From an uncultured Collinsella sp. (lineage in GTDB: Bacteria > Actinomycetota > Coriobacteriia > Coriobacteriales > Coriobacteriaceae), in assembly GCA_900551205.1 (NCBI GenBank), contig URUW01000020.1, forward strand, positions 1-14,314: a stretch of DNA of 14,314 bases, in the 5' to 3' direction. Below the pieces are notes generated by a model. It searched no databases. It had not been told where the DNA came from and was given only the letters and a program-made list of their open reading frames with translations. Made by a program: the position numbers and the translations under genes. Shown here one piece after another: positions 8,149 through 13,796 of this stretch. Position 1 is the first letter of the stretch, and each line of letters starts with the position of its first letter.

Positions 8149-8168
8149 AGGGGTATTATCCCCTTTTT
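8149..8168 (+). terminator. Terminator-like hairpin in the veg leader (possible attenuator)
   Basis: AGGGG (8149-8153) pairs with CCCCT (8160-8164) around a 6-nt loop and runs directly into TTTTT (8164-8168). It lies between the extended -10 promoter and the gene start at 8196. It could end transcripts coming from dtd, or act as an attenuator on transcripts from 8135. Confidence 0.5.
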
Positions 8169-8195
8169 GAATTGCATCTTCTGGAGGCCCTGTTC

Positions 8196-8492
8196 ATGGA
8201 AGAGATGGAAGTCAATCACGTCGACGACATCCACGAGAAGCTGACCGATATGGTGGGCGATCGCGTTAAGGTGAAGGCCAACATGGGCCGCACCCGCGTC
8301 GTCGAGCGCATGGGCACCATCAAGAGCGTCCATCCGGCAGTCTTTATCGTCGAGGTTGACGAGCGCCGCGGCCGCAAGTCGCGTCAGTCCTACCAGTATA
8401 TCGATGTCCTCACCGGTCAGGTCGAGCTGTTCGACCCCGAGAGCGGCGAGCATATCTTTACCCCGCTCGGCAATCAGCTCGAGGAGCACTAG
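8196..8492 (+). CDS. veg: Veg family protein (DUF1021)
   Basis: A small protein related to Bacillus subtilis Veg, which has been linked to biofilm formation; its biochemical role is not settled. The 98 residues share the family core: VGDRVKVKANMGRTRVVERMG, then the VHPAVFIVEVDE and SYQYIDVLTGQVEL blocks, as in Veg ([20 protein letters not shown]...YPSVFVIQLD...SYSYADILTETVEL). I set the start at ATG 8196, which has GGAGG (8183-8187) 8 bp before it; a TTG at 8172 in the same frame has no such site. The gene is followed directly by ispE, the same order as veg-(sspF)-ispE in Bacillus. A promoter and a terminator-like hairpin precede it. Confidence 0.88.
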   Translation: MEEMEVNHVDDIHEKLTDMVGDRVKVKANMGRTRVVERMGTIKSVHPAVFIVEVDERRGRKSRQSYQYIDVLTGQVELFDPESGEHIFTPLGNQLEEH

Positions 8493-8494
8493 CG

Positions 8495-9391
8495 GTGACC
8501 GATCGGTCCCTGACTCTTTCCGCGCCGGCAAAGATTAACCTCTACCTGGGGGTTCATACCGAGCGCGATGACCGCGGCTACCACAGGGTCGATTCCCTGA
8601 TGGCAGCCGTCGGTCTTTCCGATTCCGTGACGGTCGCGCCGGCGCAGGCGCTGACCGTCCAGACGGTTCCGGCATCAGATTTTCCCATGCAAAAGAATAC
8701 GGCGTATCGGGCTGCGGTTGCTATGGCCGAGCATTATGGTCGCGAGGCAAACATCTGCGTGATGATTGAGAAGCGCATTCCATTGTGCGCCGGCTTGGGC
8801 GGCCCCTCGACGGATGCGGCCGCGGTCATTGTCGCCTTGGCGGAGCTCTGGGGAATTGATCGCACCGACCCCGCGCTCGACGACATTGCGCGGGGTATTG
8901 GTGCTGACGTCCCGTTCTTTTTGCACGCGAGCCCTGCGTTCTACGTAGGTGGGGGAGACGTGCTGGCAACTGAGTATCCCGCGCTGCCCGCAACGCCCGG
9001 CGTGTTGGTCAAGCCGCGCGAGGCAAGCGTTTCGACAATTGAAGCCTATCGACGTTTTGACGAGGCTCCGGTGCCTGCAGACAAGCCCGGCGCGATCGCA
9101 TCTGCCCTTCGCTCGGGAGACGCAGAGGCGGCCTACGCGCTCGTCCACAACAACCTGGGTGCCATTTCCGCACAGATGGAGCCGCAGATTCAAATGGTTC
9201 TCGATTGGCTGCGTAAACAGGACGGCACCGTTGCTGTAGATGTGTGCGGATCGGGTGCCTGCTCATTTGCCATTTGCGACACCGCCGCCACGGCCGAAAG
9301 GCTTGCCGACGCTGCCCAGCAAAACGGCTGGTGGTCCTGCGCGACGGAGCTCATTCCCAACACGGTTCAAATCGACGCGCCAAAGAAATAA
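8495..9391 (+). CDS. ispE: 4-diphosphocytidyl-2-C-methyl-D-erythritol kinase
   Basis: The ATP-dependent kinase of the MEP (non-mevalonate) isoprenoid pathway, a GHMP-family enzyme. The 298 residues have the N-terminal APAKINLYL block (10-18, catalytic Lys13), the glycine-rich ATP loop AGLGGPSTDAAA (98-109), GADVPFF (135-141, catalytic Asp137) and a C-terminal CGSGACSF motif. The ATP loop has GPST where most relatives have GGSS. The start is a GTG 2 bp after the veg stop, with GAGGAG (8481-8486) as ribosome-binding site, implying coupled translation. No terminator is seen before the tRNA gene, whose terminator may serve both. Its presence implies isoprenoid synthesis by the MEP route. Confidence 0.95.
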   Translation: MTDRSLTLSAPAKINLYLGVHTERDDRGYHRVDSLMAAVGLSDSVTVAPAQALTVQTVPASDFPMQKNTAYRAAVAMAEHYGREANICVMIEKRIPLCAGLGGPSTDAAAVIVALAELWGIDRTDPALDDIARGIGADVPFFLHASPAFYVGGGDVLATEYPALPATPGVLVKPREASVSTIEAYRRFDEAPVPADKPGAIASALRSGDAEAAYALVHNNLGAISAQMEPQIQMVLDWLRKQDGTVAVDVCGSGACSFAICDTAATAERLADAAQQNGWWSCATELIPNTVQIDAPKK

Positions 9392-9423
9392 AATTTTCTC
9401 TAGCACGCGGCGAAAATCTTTGT

Positions 9424-9429
9424 TACTAT
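9424..9429 (+). promoter_or_regulatory. Candidate -10 box for the tRNA-Pro gene
   Basis: TACTAT (9424-9429) lies 11 bp before the first tRNA base, the usual distance for a tRNA promoter start site. The -35 region near 9400-9406 (CTAGCAC) is weak. Confidence 0.45.
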
Positions 9430-9440
9430 AGTCGAGCTAA

Positions 9441-9517
9441 CGGGTTGTGGCTCAGTTTGGTAGAGCACTGCGTTCGGGACGCAGGGGTCGCTGGTTCAAA
9501 TCCAGTCAACCCGACCA
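9441..9517 (+). tRNA. tRNA-Pro, anticodon CGG
   Basis: A full cloverleaf can be drawn: acceptor arms CGGGTTG (9441-9447) and CAACCCG (9507-9513); D-stem GCTC/GAGC (9450-9453/9463-9466); anticodon stem CTGCG/CGCAG (9468-9472/9480-9484) with loop TTCGGGA; T-stem GCTGG/CCAGT (one G-T pair) with loop TTCAAAT. The anticodon is CGG (9475-9477), reading CCG codons. The C1-G72 pair, G37 and discriminator A73 all fit bacterial proline tRNA. The CCA end is encoded (9515-9517). A candidate -10 box precedes it and a strong terminator follows. Confidence 0.97.
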
Positions 9518-9527
9518 GAGCATGAGG

Positions 9528-9556
9528 AGGGACCGCTTCTTGCGGTCCCTTTTTTT
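9528..9556 (+). terminator. Strong rho-independent terminator after tRNA-Pro
   Basis: AGGGACCGC (9528-9536) pairs perfectly with GCGGTCCCT (9542-9550) around TTCTT, followed by seven T residues (9550-9556). It ends the tRNA transcript and probably that of ispE. Confidence 0.96.
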
Positions 9557-9564
9557 AGCTATTG

Positions 9565-9593
9565 TTGTGATACCGCGATACCCGCGGTATACT
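9565..9593 (+). promoter_or_regulatory. tatA promoter with a palindromic operator in its spacer
   Basis: TTGTGA (9565-9570) and TATACT (9588-9593) are separated by exactly 17 bp. An 8-bp perfect inverted repeat, ATACCGCG (9570-9577) and CGCGGTAT (9583-9590), fills the spacer and overlaps both hexamers. This is the expected place for a repressor operator. The promoter begins 9 bp after the tRNA terminator T-tract and 37 bp separate the -10 from the tatA start. Confidence 0.65.
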
Positions 9594-9629
9594 CATTCGA
9601 GCTTGTCTCGCTGTATTGTGGAGGTCTAA

Positions 9630-9905
9630 ATGTTTGGACTGAGGGCTCCTGAGCTCATCATTATTCTCGTCGTTGTCCTGATTATCTTCGGGCCCAAGAA
9701 CCTGCCGAAGCTCGGCAAGTCCCTCGGCTCTACCGTCAAGAATATCCGTGAGGGTATGGAGGGCGACGATAAGGCCGAGACCAAGCAGGCCGAGGAGGTC
9801 GTGGTCGAGCAGTCCGAGGAGGACAAGGAGATCGCTGAGCTCGAGGCCAAGCTCGCTGCTGCCAAGAAGAAGCAGGCAGAGGACAGCGACGCGGACGCAG
9901 AGTAG
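9630..9905 (+). CDS. tatA: Sec-independent protein translocase subunit TatA
   Basis: TatA forms the size-adjustable pore of the twin-arginine pathway, which exports folded proteins. The 91 residues show a short N-terminal membrane helix (about 8-21), the FGPKNLP hinge (20-26), an amphipathic helix (to about 42), and a long charged tail of Glu, Lys and Ala ending in an acidic stretch. A TGGAGG ribosome-binding site (9619-9624) precedes the ATG. No tatC or tatB is adjacent, so the partner must be encoded elsewhere. It has its own promoter and terminator, so it is probably a single-gene transcript. TatA and TatE/TatB-like proteins are hard to tell apart by sequence alone. Confidence 0.9.
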   Translation: MFGLRAPELIIILVVVLIIFGPKNLPKLGKSLGSTVKNIREGMEGDDKAETKQAEEVVVEQSEEDKEIAELEAKLAAAKKKQAEDSDADAE

Positions 9906-9930
9906 TCCCATCCCTTTGGGGTGAGCACCT

Positions 9931-9963
9931 GACCGGCTTGCCCGCAGGCTAGCCGGTCTTTTT
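9931..9963 (+). terminator. Rho-independent terminator of tatA
   Basis: GACCGGCTTGCC (9931-9942) pairs with GGCTAGCCGGTC (9947-9958) with a single T-T mismatch and a CGCA loop, then TTTTT (9959-9963). A TTGACA hexamer follows at 9971-9976 but no matching -10 was found at 15-19 bp from it. Confidence 0.92.
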
Positions 9964-10011
9964 CGTTTTGTTGACAGTTGATTGTTTGATCAGAGTTGGG
10001 GAGATATCCGT

Positions 10012-10482
10012 ATGGACGCAAGCCAGATCGTACTGACCGCTGAGGGCCGCCAGAAGCTCGTCGAGGAGCTCGCTTGGCGTGAGGGCGATTACGCCAAGGA
10101 GATCGTCGAGGACATCAAGGAAGCCCGCGCGTTCGGCGACCTTTCGGAGAACTCCGAGTACGACGCCGCCAAGGACAAGCAGGCCCAGAACGCCGCTCGT
10201 ATTGCCGAGATCCAGGCCATCCTCGCCAACGCTCAGGTTGCTGCCACCACAGGTGATCTGACCGTCTCCATCGGTTCCACCGTTTCGCTGATTGATCCCA
10301 ACGGCGAGGTCATGGAAGTCACGCTCGTCGGTACCACCGAGACCAACTCGCTCGAGCACAAGATTTCCAACGAGTCTCCGGTCGGTCACGCCATCATCGG
10401 TCACGGCGAGGGCGACTCCGTCGAGGTCGTTACGCCTTCCGGCAAGACTCGCGTCTACACCATCGCCAAGATTGCACGCTAG
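10012..10482 (+). CDS. greA: Transcription elongation factor GreA
   Basis: GreA enters the RNA polymerase secondary channel and stimulates cleavage of backtracked RNA. The 156-residue length is typical. The N-terminal coiled coil (about 1-78) carries the acidic tip GDLSENSEYDAAK (42-54) that positions catalytic metal; the C-terminal FKBP-like domain ends with VEVVTPSGKTRVYTIAKI (137-154). I chose ATG 10012 because GGGGAG (9998-10003) lies 8 bp before it; an upstream in-frame TTG at 9982 is unsupported. TTGACA at 9971-9976 may be a -35, but I see no good -10. The lysS gene follows after a terminator-like structure. Confidence 0.95.
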   Translation: MDASQIVLTAEGRQKLVEELAWREGDYAKEIVEDIKEARAFGDLSENSEYDAAKDKQAQNAARIAEIQAILANAQVAATTGDLTVSIGSTVSLIDPNGEVMEVTLVGTTETNSLEHKISNESPVGHAIIGHGEGDSVEVVTPSGKTRVYTIAKIAR

Positions 10483-10486
10483 ACCA

Positions 10487-10543
10487 CGGTCCCGCGTAAA
10501 GGTTTGTTTTCGCTCCCTGGGACCGAATCCTGGGGAGCGTTTT
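10487..10543 (+). terminator. Terminator between greA and lysS, with a competing upstream helix
   Basis: The terminator stem is CGCTCCC (10511-10517) with GGGAGCG (10533-10539), then TTTT (10540-10543). It ends only 18 bp before the lysS ATG. CGGTCCC (10487-10493) is an exact complement of GGGACCG (10519-10525) in the terminator loop. The second helix would enclose only one arm of the terminator stem, so the two are unlikely to form together. This is the geometry of an attenuator, although both helices are only 7 bp. Confidence 0.6.
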
Positions 10544-10561
10544 AGTTTGAGGAGCTAACTT

Positions 10562-12526
10562 ATGGCAGAGAACCAGAACGCCGCAGATCAGGCATCGACG
10601 CTCAACGACGAGCGCGCCACCCGCCTGGCCAAGCGCGCCGCCCTGTTCGAGGCGGGCCAGAACCCCTATCCCGAGCACTCTGAGCTTGAGGACTACGTTG
10701 CCGATATCGAGGCTAAGTACGCCGAGCTTGCCGATGGCGAGGACACCGAGGACGTCGTGAAGATCGCCGGCCGTGTGGTCGCCAAGCGCGGTCAGGGCAA
10801 GATCATGTTCATCGTCGTACGCGATGCGACTGCCGAGATTCAGCTGTTCTGCCGCATCAACGACATGGACGAGGCCGCCTGGAATACGCTCAAGTCCCTC
10901 GACCTGGGCGACATCCTGGGCGTGACCGGCGTGGTTGTGCGCACCCAGCGCGGCCAGCTTTCCGTTGCCCCTAAGAGCGCGACCCTGCTTGCCAAGGCCG
11001 TTCGTCCGCTGCCCGAGAAGTTCCACGGTCTTTCCGACAAGGAGACCCGCTATCGCCAGCGCTATGTCGACCTGATCGCCAACGACGACGTTCGCGAGAC
11101 CTTCCGTAAGCGTTCGCAGATTCTCTCCACCTTCCGTCGCTTTATGGAGTCCGACGGCTACATGGAGGTCGAGACCCCCATCCTGCAGACCATCCAGGGT
11201 GGTGCCACGGCCAAGCCGTTCATTACCCACTTCAACGCGCTCGATCAGGAGTGCTACCTGCGTATTGCCACCGAGCTGCACCTCAAGCGCTGCATCGTCG
11301 GTGGTTTTGAGCGCGTGTTCGAGATCGGCCGCATCTTCCGTAACGAGGGCATGGACCTTACCCACAACCCCGAGTTCACCACGATGGAGGCCTACCGTGC
11401 CTTCTCCGACCTCGAGGGCATGAAGGCGCTCGCCCAGGGTGTCATTAAGGCGGCTAACAAGGCCATCGGCAACCCCGAGGTCATCGAGTACCAGGGCCAG
11501 ACCATCGACCTTTCTGGTGAGTGGGCCAGCCGTCCCATGACCGACATCGTCTCCGACGTGCTCGGCAAGCAGGTCACCATCGACACGCCGGTCGAGGAGC
11601 TCGCTGCCGCAGCACGCGAGAAGGGCCTGGAGATCAAGCCCGAGTGGACTGCTGGCAAGATCATCGCCGAGATTTACGATGAGCTGGGCGAGGACACCAT
11701 CGTCAACCCCACGTTCGTGTGCGATTACCCCATCGAGGTCAGCCCGCTTGCCAAGCGCTTTGAGGACGATCCGCGCCTGACGCACCGCTTTGAGCTGGTT
11801 ATCGCCGGTCACGAGTACGCCAACGCGTTCTCCGAGCTCAACGACCCGGTCGACCAGGCCGAGCGCTTTGCCGCCCAGATGGCCGAGAAGGCTGGCGGCG
11901 ACGACGAGGCCATGGAGTACGACGAGGACTACGTGCGCGCCCTCGAGTACGGTATGCCTCCCGCGGGCGGCATCGGCATCGGTATCGACCGCGTGGTCAT
12001 GCTGCTCACCAACCAGGCTTCCATCCGCGACGTGCTACTGTTCCCGCACATGAAGCCCGAGAAGGGTTTCCAGTCCGGTGCCGCTGCCGCCAAGGCTGCC
12101 GAGGCCGGCAACGCCGCGAGCCCGTTCGTCAAGCCGCTCAAGCCCACGGTTGATTACTCCAAGATCGCCGTCGAGCCGCTGTTTGAGGAGTTCGTCGACT
12201 TCGATACCTTCTCCAAGAGCGATTTCCGCGCTGTGAAGGTCAAGGCGTGCGAGGCCGTCAAGAAGTCCAAGAAGCTGCTGAACTTTACGCTCGACGACGG
12301 CACTGGCACCGACCGCACCATCCTCTCCGGCATTCACGGTTATTATGAGCCCGAGGACCTGGTCGGCAAGACTCTGCTCGCCATCACCAACCTGCCTCCG
12401 CGCAAGATGATGGGTATTCCCAGCTGCGGCATGCTCATCAGCGCTATCCACGAGGAGGAGGGCGAGGAGCGTCTCAATCTGATCCAGCTCGACGCTTCCA
12501 TCCCCGCCGGCGCAAAGATGTACTAA
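10562..12526 (+). CDS. lysS: Lysyl-tRNA synthetase (class II) with C-terminal tRNA-binding domain
   Basis: It charges tRNA-Lys with lysine. The 654-residue protein is about 150 longer than usual bacterial LysRS (~500). In order: an N-terminal helix, an OB-fold anticodon-binding domain (about 67-145), the class-II catalytic core (about 165-497) with motif 1 near 193-206, motif 2 FRNEGMDLTHNPEF (259-272) and motif 3 GGIGIGIDR (469-477), then an Ala-rich linker (500-545). The extra domain (about 546-654) looks like the EMAPII/Trbp111-type tRNA-binding OB-fold seen at the end of MetRS: FSKSDFRAVKVKACE, TILSGIHGYYEPEDLVGK, NLPPRKMMGIPSCGML. GAGGAG (10549-10554) precedes the ATG. A terminator-like structure sits just upstream, and no separate promoter is visible. 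Confidence 0.95.
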   Translation: MAENQNAADQASTLNDERATRLAKRAALFEAGQNPYPEHSELEDYVADIEAKYAELADGEDTEDVVKIAGRVVAKRGQGKIMFIVVRDATAEIQLFCRINDMDEAAWNTLKSLDLGDILGVTGVVVRTQRGQLSVAPKSATLLAKAVRPLPEKFHGLSDKETRYRQRYVDLIANDDVRETFRKRSQILSTFRRFMESDGYMEVETPILQTIQGGATAKPFITHFNALDQECYLRIATELHLKRCIVGGFERVFEIGRIFRNEGMDLTHNPEFTTMEAYRAFSDLEGMKALAQGVIKAANKAIGNPEVIEYQGQTIDLSGEWASRPMTDIVSDVLGKQVTIDTPVEELAAAAREKGLEIKPEWTAGKIIAEIYDELGEDTIVNPTFVCDYPIEVSPLAKRFEDDPRLTHRFELVIAGHEYANAFSELNDPVDQAERFAAQMAEKAGGDDEAMEYDEDYVRALEYGMPPAGGIGIGIDRVVMLLTNQASIRDVLLFPHMKPEKGFQSGAAAAKAAEAGNAASPFVKPLKPTVDYSKIAVEPLFEEFVDFDTFSKSDFRAVKVKACEAVKKSKKLLNFTLDDGTGTDRTILSGIHGYYEPEDLVGKTLLAITNLPPRKMMGIPSCGMLISAIHEEEGEERLNLIQLDASIPAGAKMY

Positions 12527-12529
12527 CTA

Positions 12530-12556
12530 GTTACGCGGTTCTACGAACCGCGTAAC
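12530..12556 (+). terminator. Perfect 11-bp hairpin just after lysS
   Basis: GTTACGCGGTT (12530-12540) pairs perfectly with AACCGCGTAAC (12546-12556) around CTACG. No T-tract follows, so it is not a classic intrinsic terminator, but it begins 3 bp after the stop codon and may protect the 3' end of the message. Confidence 0.45.
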
Positions 12557-12569
12557 GGCTCGACGCTGC

Positions 12570-12668
12570 GCGGGCCGCATTTGGACAATCTGACGTTCAA
12601 CTTCAAGGGCGCGACCAGAAGGTCAGCGCCCTTTCGTTTCACGTCACCTTGTCTCAAATGCGGCCCGC
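12570..12668. repeat. 99-bp nested inverted repeat after lysS, including a terminator-like core
   Basis: Outer arms GCGGGCCGCATTTG (12570-12583) and CAAATGCGGCCCGC (12655-12668) are exact inverted repeats, and pairing continues inward with one bulge (ACAA/TTGT) and TGACGT/ACGTCA. The core AAGGGCGC (12605-12612) pairs with GCGCCCTT (12625-12632), enclosing GACC-AGAA-GGTC, and is followed by TCGTTT. The core looks like a rho-independent terminator for lysS. The outer arms are unusual for a terminator and suggest a palindromic insertion or a structured RNA. Confidence 0.6.
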
Positions 12669-12708
12669 TCGCTAACATTTCCAAAACATCGGCGTTTCCG
12701 TTGTCGCT

Positions 12709-12806
12709 GGCACATGGGGGTGACACTTGGGGACGTTCCTTTTCTGCCGGTAGTCATTGGGGGCGTTCTTGAATGACTAGTCGTTTAAGAACGTCCCCAA
12801 TGACTA
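12709..12806. repeat. GGGGACGT-type repeat cluster with a 56-bp near-perfect palindrome
   Basis: A first unit, TGGGGACGTTCCTT (12728-12741), is followed by a palindrome at 12751-12806 centred at 12778/12779. Its 28-bp arms differ at three positions, and all three would be G-U pairs in RNA. Each half is itself a small hairpin of the form AGTCATT, a 13-nt GGGGNCGTTCTTN loop, then AATGACT, arranged head to head. The same unit recurs at 14209-14286. The arrangement resembles REP or REP-doublet elements. Confidence 0.7.
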
Positions 12807-12811
12807 GGTCA

Positions 12812-12878
12812 AAAGGCTCCGAGCGCGGCGTGCTCATGCCCGTCGTGGTGCGCCCGAAGGGGGGGGACGGCTGCTACG
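12812..12878 (+). pseudogene. Possible scrap of a ParB-like domain
   Basis: The plus-strand frame here reads GSERGVLMPVVVRPKGGDGCYEL, close to the start of ParB/Spo0J nuclease domains (HGVLxPVVVRP--GxYELxxGHRR). The expected GHRR motif does not follow, no start or ribosome-binding site is seen, and a G8 run lies inside. It is at best a decayed fragment lying between the repeat cluster and the minus-strand operon; the resemblance could be chance. Confidence 0.3.
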
Positions 12879-12885
12879 AGCTCGA

Positions 12886-13149
12886 TCATTTGCGAGGAGA
12901 AGACGAACCAGTCGTTGCAGATCCAATATGGATCTCGCCGACCTCGGCAAGCTGCTCGATGAGTGGAAGCCCTGTCGGGTCGTCTATTTCAACACCACCC
13001 AGAATGATGGTGTCATCGCGCAGGTCGATCTGCGTGTTGAGCACAGCGAGGTTAAAGCCGGAGGCCACAAATCCGATAGCAGCCAGGACGAGCCCCGTGG
13101 CAACAAGCCCACCCGCTACGGCAAGGTAAGTCCTTTTTACGCTGGACAT
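12886..13149 (-). CDS. Short single-pass membrane protein, third gene of the PadR operon
   Basis: I do not recognise a named family with confidence. The 87 residues start MSSVKRTY, then a membrane helix (about 8-30) and a ~55-residue, mostly outside-facing segment (NTQIDLRDDTIILGGVEIDD...). The N-terminus resembles the DUF4097-type proteins that often follow PadR and HAAS/DUF1700 genes, but those are normally 200-300 residues, so this may be a 3'-truncated relative. The coding end (..SATTGSSSPRK) lies close to the repeat-rich region, which supports truncation. AAGGAG precedes the ATG, and the gene begins 14 bp after the HAAS gene ends, so it is in the same operon. Confidence 0.65.
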   Translation of the reverse strand: MSSVKRTYLAVAGGLVATGLVLAAIGFVASGFNLAVLNTQIDLRDDTIILGGVEIDDPTGLPLIEQLAEVGEIHIGSATTGSSSPRK

Positions 13150-13163
13150 GTTTGCACTCCTTC

Positions 13164-13796
13164 CTATGCCGTGAGCGGCGCCGCTTCGGCGCCCATGCGG
13201 CTCTTATTGCCTCGATCTTTCCAGAAGGGCGAAACGGCTTTCTTCGCCCAAAGGGCAGAGAGGCGCGCGATCTGCTTGGACGCCGTCCAGGCGCCGGCTC
13301 CCGTGAGGAGCGCCACACCGATGGAAGCGAATCCCATTCCCATCGAGGCCAAAACGTACGGAACATGCCCGATAATGATGCCGTCCACGGCGAACAGGAG
13401 CCCTACCAGGCCCGCGCCCCCGAATGCCGCGGCCACGATCCACACGCAGAGCGCAAGAACCCAAATACAGATGTAGACTGCAGCGGCAACGGCGACGAAC
13501 GCGAGCAGCAGCGGAATCCATACCGGAGAGCCCACGATGGCGAGCGCCCATAGAAGTGCCGTGCTCTTGCGCTTGGTCCTCGCGATCGCGCGCGGCACGG
13601 CGGGCAGTTCGTTGAGCGTTGCCTCGGCGACCTCACCGGGCGTGCCCATGGCGGCCACAGCCTCGGCCTCCGTCATGCCGTCCTCCATACGGTCGGCGAT
13701 GGCCTCCGCGTAGAACTCCTGCGTTTCCTTTACCTGATCTGCCGGCAGGCAGGCCAGAAGCTCGCCCAGCCGGTTCAAGAACTCATCGCGCGTCAT
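13164..13796 (-). CDS. HAAS/DUF1700-type membrane protein
   Basis: The 210 residues begin with a HAAS-like helical signalling domain (1-62: MTRDEFLNRLGELLACLP, then the EAIADRMEDGMTEAEAVAAMGTP blocks), followed by a basic linker (RTKRKS) and three or so membrane segments (about 79-110, 112-140, 145-170) and a basic C-terminal tail. Such proteins are typically encoded next to PadR repressors and are thought to work in envelope sensing; the exact role is unknown. Its ATG overlaps the 3' end of padR by 14 bp with GGAGGGGG as ribosome-binding site, so translation is coupled. The downstream gene encodes a small membrane protein. Confidence 0.8.
   Translation of the reverse strand: MTRDEFLNRLGELLACLPADQVKETQEFYAEAIADRMEDGMTEAEAVAAMGTPGEVAEATLNELPAVPRAIARTKRKSTALLWALAIVGSPVWIPLLLAFVAVAAAVYICIWVLALCVWIVAAAFGGAGLVGLLFAVDGIIIGHVPYVLASMGMGFASIGVALLTGAGAWTASKQIARLSALWAKKAVSPFWKDRGNKSRMGAEAAPLTA

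Noticed and set aside
9244..9525. Plus-strand open frame running through the tRNA gene
   Set aside because: Overlaps the end of ispE and the whole tRNA-Pro; no coding evidence.
9971..9976. TTGACA as a full promoter for greA
   Set aside because: The hexamer is perfect, but no -10-like sequence occurs 15-19 bp downstream, so a complete promoter cannot be supported.
10430..11812. 460-codon minus-strand open frame opposite lysS
   Set aside because: Antisense shadow of the class-II synthetase core; composition is typical of such frames.
12581..12772. Plus-strand open frame after lysS
   Set aside because: It lies wholly within the nested inverted repeat and the repeat cluster, with no ribosome-binding site or homology.
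12773..13129. Plus-strand open frame over the repeat and the small membrane gene
   Set aside because: Most of it is the antisense of a plausible membrane-protein gene with a ribosome-binding site. Only the short ParB-like stretch near its start is kept, as a low-confidence scrap.
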